NCBI GenBank assembly: GCA_003550305.1
Contig: QKYT01000091.1
Span: forward strand, 228,003 to 259,730
From: Glomus cerebriforme
Taxonomy: Eukaryota > Glomeromycota > Glomeromycetes > Glomerales > Glomeraceae
Reading direction: 5' to 3'
DNA length: 31,728 nucleotides
A program made the position numbers and the translations under genes. Under the pieces are notes generated by a model. The model had not been told where the DNA came from. It ran no database searches and saw nothing but the letters and a program-made list of their open reading frames with translations. Within the stretch, counting starts at the first letter, position 1; each line of letters begins with the position of its first letter. Below, in pieces: positions 20,462-29,405 of the stretch.

Positions 20462-20477
20462 TTTTCCCTTTAACATT
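20462..20477. repeat. target-site duplication, left copy
   Basis: TTTTCCCTTTAACATT, identical to 22590-22605. It lies directly outside the T-run (the minus-strand poly(A) tail) of the LINE insertion. Confidence 0.9.
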
Positions 20478-20511
20478 TTTTTTTTTTTTTTTTTGGTCGG
20501 CTAAACAGTAA

Positions 20512-20517
20512 TTTATT
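20512..20517 (-). terminator. poly(A) signal of the LINE insertion
   Basis: AATAAA on the minus strand, 17 bases before the start of the poly(A) tail. The spacing is as expected for a processed transcript copied back into DNA. Confidence 0.8.
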
Positions 20518-20937
20518 AGGTCAAATAGTGCCGAAACACAAAGTACACTAACAAAATATCTAGACTAATACTAATACATGATCAATACCAATCCTGACAA
20601 CTGCTGAAAAAGCAAGAAAATGAGGAGCACTTAGCTCGGAGGAACTGGGGAAATAAGAAAGGAAGATAAAACATACTAAAAAAAAACCCAAAAAGGGAAA
20701 ATACAAAATAAAAAACAAAAAGAAACTACAACTAGTTACTATATTAACTAACTAAGTGTATACCATTCCGACGCTTCCAGTCGAACCCGTCAACCATGTG
20801 GAGATATTAACCAGGCCCGGTTAACCTATAGAACGTTTGTCACGCCCGATAAAAACTTAGGAAGAAAGGGAGAAAGTAGAAGTAGTTAGAGGTGAGACAA
20901 TAGATCGGACAAGAAAAATCCAGATCCGGAGCAGCGA

Positions 20938-21270
20938 TTATATTACTCCTAACGATTCTAAAGTCTCTCGGATAGAATCCTTCGTGATTTTGTCAACTTT
21001 TTTGCGATCTGATTTCGGGATATTCATGATTTTCCATGGATTCTTGTTAAGATGCGCAGTTAAATCACCAACTTGTTTGGATAACGAGATAAGTCCTGCC
21101 TCAAGTCTGCGGTAGGATTTATCGTTCGACGTGCGTCTATCATTTTTCTTTCCAGACTTGATGGTGGTAGAGGATGAGCGTGGACCGCTCTTGTTTTTCT
21201 TCGAAGAGGAACTATTGGAAGATGACAGTTTGGGGCCAGACGATTTCTTCCCGATTTTATCAACCTTCCA
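20938..21270 (-). other. 110 open codons after the in-frame stop of LINE ORF1
   Basis: The same frame as ORF1 resumes at once after the TAA at 21273-21271 (next codon TGG) and stays open to a TAA at 20940-20938. It is Ser/Lys-rich (KKSSGPKLSSSNSSSSKK, then SSTTIKSGKKNDRR), then becomes helical (LEAGLISLSKQVGDLTAHLK). A basic, low-complexity tail is common at the C-terminus of LINE ORF1 proteins, so this is probably the original end, cut off by a nonsense mutation or reached by readthrough. Confidence 0.65.
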
Positions 21271-22506
21271 TTATACGACGAATTCGTGGATCTTAAACTC
21301 AGCTTGGCAGGCCGCAGTAAGATCATCTAAGGTTCGGAAGAACCCTATTAATTTAAGTTTACCTTTGGGGTCTTTCACCAGTTTGATTGCAGCAAGACGA
21401 TGTTGATTCATAAAATCCATATCCTGGAATATGAGGTGTTCTTCAAAGCCTTCGCCAAAGTCAGTTAATACGGCTTGGAAGACCGATCGTTGTTTACGTT
21501 GTTCCAAGGACCAGTCTGCAGGGAACCATCTGACTAGTGTGTTGTCTAATAAAATTTGCCATTGACCTTCTTCAAATACTTTAAGTACTGTAGTTCTCAG
21601 TACTATTGTGGCCCGTACACAGGTGTATTTGCCTTGTTTCGATAGGGTGGCTTTCACAAGAGAACCTAGGGTTTTGTTTATTACCTCTGTTATTTTCTCG
21701 GCATCCCATTTACCCGGAATGTCATATAACATTACATCACGCACGTTTTTCTGTAAATTAGGCAGTATCGTGAATCCAGTGATGATATGAGGTTGGCGCT
21801 CCTTCTTAACCTTTTTAGGGGTCTTTGGAGTGGGGGCAGGATTATCTGCTTTCTGTTTGGGTTTTGATTTTTTCTGTGAAGATTTTCCAGGTGGTGAATT
21901 GACGGATTTGGAAATGTCTTTCTCTATTTCCATGTGATCATCATCCTGAAGCGGTATCTCTTGTGATGATGATTTATGTTGATCCTCCTGTATTACGATC
22001 GGCGTATTCAACGGGTTGCCATTGGTGTTTTCTGTTGATGTCGATCCACTGGAAGTTGCCATAATAGGCTGTTCTAAATCGTGTGCAAATTTCTTTGAAG
22101 ACGATATTGTCGGCTGTAGTCCAATTATCTGAGGCTGTGCGGAACCTGCCGCAGCAAGTTTCGCTTTGAGTTCGTCGATGGTAATTTCGTACCTAGTTAT
22201 TTCCTCTAGGGCCTCGTCTAAACTCCTTATATTGGCTTCTAAAACGTCTTCATAAAATTTACTCACTATTCCCCCAATAAGGAATAGTACTGCAGGTGAT
22301 ATTTGGGTGTAGTCGGAAACTCCTTTGACAAAACGACCAACGGTATTGACTGAACCATCTTTATTCTTCACGTCTTTCCAAAGGTTATATTGTTGTGTGA
22401 TGGCGGTACAGTCTACGTGAGTTTTGTTACCTATGTTTTTGCAGTCGATAGGACGAATATATTCGTTAAAAAGTTTGTCTGAATAGGTAGAAACTGTTAC
22501 TCCCAT
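21271..22506 (-). CDS. LINE ORF1 protein (gag-like, RRM-like RNA-binding domain)
   Basis: 411 aa from the ATG at 22506. It would bind the element's RNA and form the retrotransposition particle in the cytoplasm. Residues about 1-85 are a globular N-terminus (MGVTVSTYSDKLFNEYIRP...). About 90-125 form a likely coiled coil (IRSLDEALEEITRYEITIDE). About 125-240 are Ser/Thr/Pro-rich and disordered, ending in a basic patch (KKSKPKQK, TPKKVKKER). About 250-340 look like the RRM-like domain of fungal LINE ORF1 proteins (VRDVMLYDIPGKWDAEKI, then LVRWFPADWSLEQRKQR). The C-terminal part (GKLKLIGFFRTLDDL) completes the conserved region. The stop at 21273-21271 is probably premature because the frame stays open for 110 more codons. 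No ORF2 follows. Assignment is by motif recall. Confidence 0.75.
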   Translation of the reverse strand: MGVTVSTYSDKLFNEYIRPIDCKNIGNKTHVDCTAITQQYNLWKDVKNKDGSVNTVGRFVKGVSDYTQISPAVLFLIGGIVSKFYEDVLEANIRSLDEALEEITRYEITIDELKAKLAAAGSAQPQIIGLQPTISSSKKFAHDLEQPIMATSSGSTSTENTNGNPLNTPIVIQEDQHKSSSQEIPLQDDDHMEIEKDISKSVNSPPGKSSQKKSKPKQKADNPAPTPKTPKKVKKERQPHIITGFTILPNLQKNVRDVMLYDIPGKWDAEKITEVINKTLGSLVKATLSKQGKYTCVRATIVLRTTVLKVFEEGQWQILLDNTLVRWFPADWSLEQRKQRSVFQAVLTDFGEGFEEHLIFQDMDFMNQHRLAAIKLVKDPKGKLKLIGFFRTLDDLTAACQAEFKIHEFVV

Positions 22507-22589
22507 TTTAAACGATTTTATTAAGCGATAAAATTTTGTAAAATTTACTGCGTATTTCTAATAAAACGTAAAAAGTGAGAAAGAGTTTT

Positions 22590-22605
22590 TTTTCCCTTTA
22601 ACATT
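22590..22605. repeat. target-site duplication, right copy
   Basis: TTTTCCCTTTAACATT, identical to 20462-20477, at the 5' end of the minus-strand LINE insertion. Confidence 0.9.
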
Positions 22606-23605
22606 AATGTGTTGTCAACCAATATATTTTACACGATCAACGATCACCTGTTCTGCAGGAAAATGATGATGTTAGAGAAAGAGCGATAATAGTAAAATAA
22701 TAATCTATATCGTCATTTGAAATATGTATGCGAGGAAATAGTACATGGCCAGTTACATTAGTAGTTTCAATAATAACAAGGATAAATATGAAAAGAAACA
22801 AATAAATCATATTATTAATTTATTATATTATTATATATACATATGGTCTTTAAAAAAAATTCTAAATTCACGAAACAGCGAATTTTTATATAAAGACTTC
22901 CTTTTATCATGATAAAAATTGTCTATATTATACTTACTGAATATTAATAATAAAATAAAGAAAAATGCCGATTCTTTGAGTATTCTTTGTTTAAATCCTA
23001 ATTGATGTTCCATTTATGGTTAATTACGTGCTGCAGATAGTTTAAAATTTTTTGTCTGTTTACATCTTATATACAAAATTTCCTTATTGTCTTATTAAAT
23101 TATTTAATGTTTGTTATTTAAAATTATGTAAGGATTATATCTACAAAGACTTTGCGTGATTAATCATTATTTGATATAATGGCGCACGTGTAAGAAAGGT
23201 TGGTTCAACATAAATTTTATCTCCGTAAAATATTGAGGTCGTACTACTAACATTTATTAGTTTAAAAATTAATGGAAATTTAAATTTGGATATCAGAAAA
23301 TTAAACTATACAATACATTTTAAGAAAACCCATTCTTCTTTCTTCAATTTCAACTCTCAAAAAATGTATATTTATAAGAAAGAAAATTTGTTTTTAAAGA
23401 TCACTTGTAAAGAATTTCCCTTAAATTTATGAAATACTGCATGTGATGAACCCAAGACACTGATAAATAATAAAGAAACACAATTCATTTTACAAAATTC
23501 TTATCAGTTATGTATTGTTTATTGTTATATTATTAAAATTTGAGTTTGGTTTATTCAAAAGGTAGCAAATTTACTTCAATATATTTCAATTTATACTATT
23601 TTTAG
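22606..23605. other. AT-rich spacer without a recognisable gene
   Basis: Only short chance frames were seen. The 3' end, TACTATTTTTAG at 23594-23605, could be a splice acceptor for the exon-like stretch that follows. Confidence 0.4.
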
Positions 23606-23818
23606 AATTCATCTTGGACATTATCAATTTTTTATGATGTTTGCTTCACGAGACTGTGGAATTTGGTAACTAATTGTTCCATCAGCGCTACCAACTTTCT
23701 GAATCAAACTTTAGGTGCTGAAAAACAGAAACTCCAAGGAAATCCTTTTGCATTATGTGCAACCAAGATGGAATATGATCAAACCCATAATATTTTAGAT
23801 GACTTCGTCAAGGGATGA
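23606..23818 (+). pseudogene. isolated exon-like coding stretch, family unknown
   Basis: After a good acceptor (TATTTTTAG ending at 23605) a frame of 70 codons runs to TGA at 23816-23818. It begins NSSWTLSIFYDVCFTRLWN and contains LGAEKQKLQGNPFALCATKM and EYDQTHNILDDFVKG. Codon and residue use look like real protein, and the region is less AT-rich than its flanks. After the TGA the frame reads on for 24 more codons (MRSRIEVVNSPDSKGENI...) to a TAG near 23898, suggesting either a last exon or a nonsense-interrupted one. No upstream exon was identified, so it is probably a remnant. Confidence 0.4.
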
Positions 23819-24039
23819 ATGAGGTCACGGATAGAAGTTGTTAACTCTCCAGATAGTAAGGGAGAGAACATCAGTGGGTGCGTTCACGTATTCATTTAGA
23901 TTGGATTGGATCGACGCCTCAATCTGAAGCGTCAACATTTTTTTTTTTACAATTCGTCATGTACTAAGGGCAAGTCTCTGTTTGTATTTATTTTTTTGGA
24001 TTCTATTATAGTATTAATAAAGTATTTTTCAGGAGATTA

Positions 24040-24236
24040 CAGTGATACCTCTCTAAGTGCACCCCCCTTGGGACCATAGTAAAAAAATAGCAGAATATGC
24101 ACTTAAAGAGGGTGTGCATTTATAGAGAGTAAAATATATAGAGCTAATATAAGTTGGGATCAAGCCTACCGTGCACTTAAAGAGAATTTATATAATGTGT
24201 GCACTTATAGAGAATGCACTTATGGAGGTCTTACTG
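24040..24236. mobile_element. 197-bp pogo/Tigger-like MITE
   Basis: The left end CAGTGATACCTCTCTAAGTG (24040) and the reverse complement of the right end, CAGTAAGACCTCCATAAGTG (24236 leftward), match at 16 of 20 positions. TA lies on each side (24038-24039, 24237-24238). CAGT termini with a TA target site are characteristic of the pogo/Fot1/Tigger branch. The interior repeats GCACTTA(A/T)AGAG in both orientations and has no coding capacity. Confidence 0.75.
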
Positions 24237-24360
24237 TATATCTTTTTATAGCAATGTATAATTTTTATTTTATATATAAATTCTTAAGAAATTATGTCAA
24301 GATCCTAAGAATATCATTGAATTCGAGTGTCCACCCACATCTGAGTACGTTATATCTGTT

Positions 24361-25221
24361 TCAGTTCAGTCCGTAGTAAACTTTGTTGAAATTCATATCC
24401 CAGTGAATAAGATACGGCTCTCTAGGTACACCATTGCGTTGAACTCAGCAACCGAAGCTAATCCTGGATTTGGATTCCCATGGAAAGGATTATCAGTGTT
24501 CGCAAGAGCGACTCCAACAAATTCAATATCAGGATGTTGCAGATGAACAAAAGCAATATATTATTTAACGCGTAATTACGATCAGGATTATTGTTGTAAA
24601 ATACCTGCAGGAATTAATTCTGATACCAATTTTTTTTTCAGCAGAAACTTAATAAAATTACCTCCACCCCAAACGTTTGGTGGCGGGCATGCATTGACCA
24701 TGGGCCTACGCTGTTGACTCAATGTCAGGTTTTGAGTCCACATACCAATATCAGGAAGATATTTTTTGCCTGAAACTGTGCACATTCCTTTAGATACTAC
24801 GATCCAATTTTGATTATGTGCACTTGCTGAGAACAATAATACAGCATGGATTTGTTCTTTAAGTATACCATCATACTAGAATATAAATGCGTAGTTGTGT
24901 AAGTTAGGACTAAACTTTAAGAATAATATCGTTTCCAATTATTTCAACGACACTATACTTGTCAAGTATAGCTTCGAGCACGTGTACGTCAACTTTACTT
25001 ACAGTATATCTATGCCTAGAATAATTTTAACGATATCTTCCTTTTCCATTTACTCTTGCAGCACATCAATCTGCGTACAAATCTATTATATTCATTAGCA
25101 TACTTTTTTGACATTATTCTTAAATAGTCTCCAGCTACTTAAATACCTGCTGGTTAATTATAGAGGTTTGGTTGGTCACCCGAGTGGACGTTTCTTCCGT
25201 ATCTTCCACTTCTACGCTCAT
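24361..25221 (-). pseudogene. Uma2/DUF820-like (PD-(D/E)XK fold) gene, broken
   Basis: Minus strand. A first exon is plausible at 25221-25147 (MSVEVEDTEETSTRV...INQQ, then GTATTT). A middle piece to 24916 reads KVDVHVLEAILDKYSVVEII, then GNDIILK. A 40-bp intron (24915-24876) leads to 24875-24662, with AHNQNWIVV, KKYLPDIGMW and RRPMVNACPPPNVW. After an intron at 24661-24605, the last part (24604-24361) has NPDRNYALNN, HLQHPDIEFVGVALANTDNP, and EPYLIHWDMNFNKVYYGLN then TGA. The PDIGxW and PPPxxW segments are typical of Uma2-like proteins. Lesions: an extra G in the GGGG run at 24667-24670, which also destroys the expected WVEV (catalytic Glu) reading; a shift near 24560; a shift near 24430; and no clean join of the first two exons. 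Family assignment is from memory. Confidence 0.6.
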
Positions 25222-26549
25222 ATTTGAAATGGAAAGCAAACTTTATGATGCGATGTGCAAGTTACATGCGTGACGCAAGTAGAGTCATATCAACTCATTC
25301 AAACGTAATGCTCCGGCAATTTCTGGACTTAGAATAGGTGGAGTTGCCATTATTATTACTTGAGCTGGGATAAGAACCAATACTTCTAATCCAGGTGAGA
25401 ATAGAAAGAAGCTCCCTATTATTGTGACATATCCTTCTTCTCATTTGCATCCTTTAAAAATCTGCGAGCTTAATAAAGTTTTGGACATACATACCACACC
25501 ATTTGATGTCAAAAATATTCTATTTGTTCGAAAGAGGTTGTAAGGAAAGAACGGCATTTCGGTTAAGATCTAAAATTCGGTATACGATCACTTTATGTGC
25601 TAGAATATAAGTTTAGGAATAATTTATGACAGGTTAGAAAAAAGGAGACTTAAAATTGTTAACCACAACAATTACTAGTGTAACCAGCATCGTTGTTCAT
25701 GATGTCAATCAACAGGTGAGTGTAGTTAGACGATTTGATTAAATAATAATTGCAAAAAAAAATTAAGAAAATTGATATCTCCCCCCCCCCACGCGATCAA
25801 AGTAAAATATTTGTCACCTTGTATCGCACCCTCCTTCATTTTTATTAAATATATTCTATTTGTCACGCATTATTCATCACATGGATAATTTCTTAATGCC
25901 GTAATGCCGGCCAAAAAGTCACGTGCGGTGAAAATTTTATGGCGATACTAGGGTAAGCGCTTGGTCATTTATTTTGATTGGCTGATATCATCATATTCTA
26001 ATCGAGCCAGAACTTCGTTATTTGACCCCCCCAGTTCCTAGAATAAAATAGTAAATATAAAAGTATTTGCTGACAAATTTTGTATTAAAAATTATAATAA
26101 CTGATTTTTATTAGTTTGGTGCGCGATTAGTACAATCAGAAAAACAATAACATCAGGCATTAATTAAAAAGGCTAATTTAAATTTCAAATAGAATTTATT
26201 TATATTATAGTCATAAATCAATGTAATTTTAAATTTTTATTATCATATTATTGTACTTTATTAATGGTTTATTTTTTTTTTTTACATTTCCCATATCTGC
26301 ATACAATAACCGATGTACCCTCACACACTGTATATTTATCCATCATTAAACATTGAACCCATAAATAATTCAACCATCCATTAATTGCTCAATACCTCCT
26401 TATATATCTCATACTTATCCAGTTACTATCTTACGCGTCCGGTTATTATTCTTCCAAACACTATCCTTGTCTAGTTATTATTCTACTTGTCCAGACTATT
26501 CTAGAATATACGGTTACTAATCTAATTTACAAATAATTTAATAATAGTA
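25222..26549. other. mixed spacer: membrane-like open stretch, C-run, CCAAT box
   Basis: On the minus strand, 25440-25285 is open and hydrophobic (TIIGSFFLFSPGLEVLVLIP, then MATPPILSPEIAGALRLNEL) and ends in TGA; it may be a further 5' part of the Uma2-like gene region or unrelated. A run of ten C residues lies at 25782-25791. GATTGGC (inverted CCAAT) is near 25977. At 26400-26510 the motif TCC(A/G)GTTA(C/T)TAT recurs loosely. No gene is supported. Confidence 0.35.
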
Positions 26550-26645
26550 CAATCTCCAGTAAAATCTGGGCGAATTTTACAGATAACACCAGATGGTGTT
26601 AAAGGAAATGCTATACATAAAGCTATTCATTATGGGCCAAAGTAG
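26550..26645 (+). other. short exon-like frame over a perfect palindrome
   Basis: A 31-codon stretch reads SGRILQITPDGVKGNAIHKA and IHYGPK then TAG. It contains the 18-bp palindrome TAACACCA-GA-TGGTGTTA (26584-26601). The residues are protein-like for such AT-rich surroundings, but no family and no neighbouring exon were recognised. Confidence 0.25.
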
Positions 26646-27720
26646 ATAACCATCGGACAGTTTCAGACTAAGAGAAAACTACGCAAATAAATTTACAAAA
26701 AGACAATTCAATATCAAAATAAGACTCTTATAGAAGAAAAGATTTGCCAAACAACTCTGAAAGAATGATTATTCCAAGAAAGAAATCAAAGATATATTTA
26801 TTATTTTGGGAAACAAGGGTAATATATACTTTTTTAAATTTAAATAAGACGATAAAATATTAAAAACAAGCTAATTAAATTATTTTAGCGTTGAATTTAT
26901 TCGAATAAAAGTCTTTCATGTGTGAAAAATAAGTGTATTCTTATGCAAGTTTAGTTTTGTGTAAAGGAACGAAAGTAATCTCTTCCAGTATAAGCGAAAG
27001 TATCATGTGAATGATTTTTTTTTTTTTACAAGAATCACATGTAGGAATTCTCAATTCGGGAATGTGATTAATGCTTTGATTGAATCAGGATGTTTAATTT
27101 TTTGATTTGAATGTTCGTGAATTACATTCTAATTAGTTTCTATTTTCTTATTGGATTTTTATATGTAGATTATTTATTTTGTTGTTATTTTGGCGAAAAA
27201 CAGTTTTTGAAGTAATAAAAATCCTTCCAATATAATATTTCAGAGGGATTTATTTTGTTTATATGAATTAAATATTTTTTCGTTAGATCTTTTTTTTTTT
27301 ATATCAAGAAATAGATAATAAAGTGATGCGTGAATTAATGTGGATTTAGAAAAGTTTTTGATATTTTTTTCAATGTTTATTTTTATTTTCAATTTATTTT
27401 AAAATAAATTGTCGAAAAATTTTTTTCGATATTTATAATATGAATTTAAGATTCAAAATTTTAAGATCATGCGTTCTTAGAAAATTTTTATTTGAACTAA
27501 AAAAAAATTTTGATTGAACAATGAAAAATGGCTTTATTATAATTTATTACAAAAAAAAAAGTAAAACAATAAAACTGTTGTAGCCCAAACTTTTTAATAT
27601 TTCCCCTTTAGCATCACTTGAAAATCTTCAAAGTCAACACACGTGATTAAATTAACTTAGTCCATGATTGGTGCGGGAAATGAATCATGGTGTAACCTTT
27701 ATTACCATACTATCTTCCAT
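26646..27720. other. AT-rich spacer without a recognisable gene
   Basis: T-runs and A-runs are frequent. An 8-bp inverted repeat CCATGATT...AATCATGG at 27662-27690 spans a CCAAT-like ATTGG. No coding frame is supported. Confidence 0.4.
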
Positions 27721-27821
27721 AATATTCCAAAAACTTTCAAGGACAACTGGACAAGTACTTTTCAAAAAAAGAAATAGAAAATTTTCTTGAATTAAAAGAT
27801 ATCATCAACTTCTTATTATAA
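27721..27821 (+). pseudogene. orphan last-exon fragment of the RING-TPR family
   Basis: About 100 bp match the end of the last exon of the genes at 10810-10912 and 29508-29406. After a partly duplicated ACTTTCAAGGACAACTGGAC (insertion relative to the other copies), the frame reads YFSKKEIENFLELKDIINFL and reaches TAA at 27819-27821. No other exon of this third copy is visible upstream, where the sequence becomes unrelated, so it is a relic. Confidence 0.75.
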
Positions 27822-29405
27822 TTTCAATTTTCTATGTTCTTTTTATATTCTTTTTTATATACAGATTCGATTTAGATTTCAAGAAATAAATGGAATTTTG
27901 TGTGATCCGAAAGTAAAATTTTATTGCTTGAAAACTCAATTGACATAACGACTATTGACCTCCAGGCCTAAATAGTACGCAAAAACTACTAATTTTTTTT
28001 TTAAATTTTAGATACTTACTGTATGTAGTTGTCCTTCATTCTGCTGCATATAAAGCAAATTAAAATTTTTCTTTAAATTTTTTTTATGGCTTTGATTTTA
28101 GGATAATAGTTCAGGTTATTATTGTAAATTATCTTTCAATAATCAATAGATCTAATGAAAGAGTTACTTTTGTTATTATTGTACGATTATATATGACCAT
28201 AACATTTTTTAATTTAGATATTATTGATTGTACATTGATTAAAAGTTTTTATATTAGATAAAATACATAAGAATAACGTTACAATTTATATTAAAAATAT
28301 TAAAAATTCTTTATTAATCTTTATATATTCTTCAGACATTTACTTTTCCTATCGTCCAATTGAATGATTTGCGATTCTTTAATTATATTCTAAGATTCTT
28401 CGAAACGAAATGCTATTTTCTGTTAATATACAGTAAGTAGGTTAATTTTTACTTAATTTTCATTTAAATCATCTACCTTTATAAAATTTCAAAGCTGTTG
28501 TAGCTTATTGATTGGTTTAATTTTCTTGACTTGCAGTATAGACAAATGTTTTATAAAGTGATAATAAAAAAATTTTTTTTAATACAAAATTTAAACAAGA
28601 TAATACCTTCTTGAGGTGGCATTTTCAAGAACAGAGATGAATGAAATAAACTTTTATGTAAAGTCATTTTTATTCAATTACAGTATTCACCATTCTGGGT
28701 TTTTGATCGCAAATGTGATTAAAATCAAAAATCGTTAATCGTTAGTCGTAAAAATAATGAAAATTTGTCATTCGTTAACTATAATTGATAACGATAATCA
28801 AATAATTTTAACGAAACAGTCGAAACATGATAATTAATGTTATAACAATTTTATTTGTCTTATATTTGCAAATTGTAAATGAATAAAATAAAAAAAAAAA
28901 GGGTTTATCATTAAATGGATTATTAATAACCTATACTTTTAGTTTAATTACTTCGTATTTATTTTTTTTTAAAAAAAATAATTTATCTATTTTACATCAA
29001 AGAAACTCTTTTATTGTTTAATAAGCGATAGCTAGTATATATTTCTCGATTCTGATAAAAATTCGAATAAATCTATTTTATGCATTCGATTTTTATAAAT
29101 TTCCTTCCGATTCAAAATGTTGTACTTTTGGATTAAAAATTATAGTTTATTTATGAGTTGTTTAATCACAATTTGACAATAACTTTAACTATTGTTCTAA
29201 GTCTAACTGAAATCATTAAATTTACTTTATATGCGAAATGAGAATTCGAATAATTTTCAGTTAAGCAATAAATTTTTACTTTTTGAATTCCAATTATTGT
29301 TTTTTGTGAAACACTTTCTTTTAGTAAATAAATTGAATATGTTTATAAAAAAATAAATTTACAAATATAAAAATGTTGAGTGTTGACTAAATTAAAAAAA
29401 AATAT
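27822..29405. other. long AT-rich stretch between the orphan exon and the second RING-TPR gene
   Basis: No gene, RNA gene or bounded repeat recognised. It includes the 3' flank of the minus-strand RING-TPR gene; no single convincing poly(A) signal for that gene could be chosen. Confidence 0.4.

Larger units (their letters stand above)
20478..22589 (-). mobile_element. ORF1-only LINE insertion (half-LINE) with poly(A) tail
   Basis: A 2112-bp minus-strand insertion bounded by a perfect 16-bp direct repeat. Order from its 5' end: 83-base 5' UTR, ORF1 (22506-21271, frame reopening to 20938), about 440 bases of 3' UTR, AATAAA (20517-20512), and a poly(A) tail seen as a 17-base T-run at 20478-20494. 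The element is clearly richer in G+C than its surroundings. No endonuclease or reverse transcriptase frame is present between ORF1 and the tail, so it must have been mobilised by another element's ORF2. The intact duplication and tail point to a fairly recent insertion. Confidence 0.85.

Noticed and set aside
20770..20800. tRNA-like B box (GGTTCGACTGG) on the minus strand
   Set aside because: There is no A box at the right spacing and no cloverleaf; it lies in the LINE 3' UTR.
21060..21326. Arg/Pro-rich minus-strand frame overlapping the end of LINE ORF1
   Set aside because: The ORF1 frame itself continues after its stop with a better Ser/Lys-rich tail; this frame is the +1 shadow.
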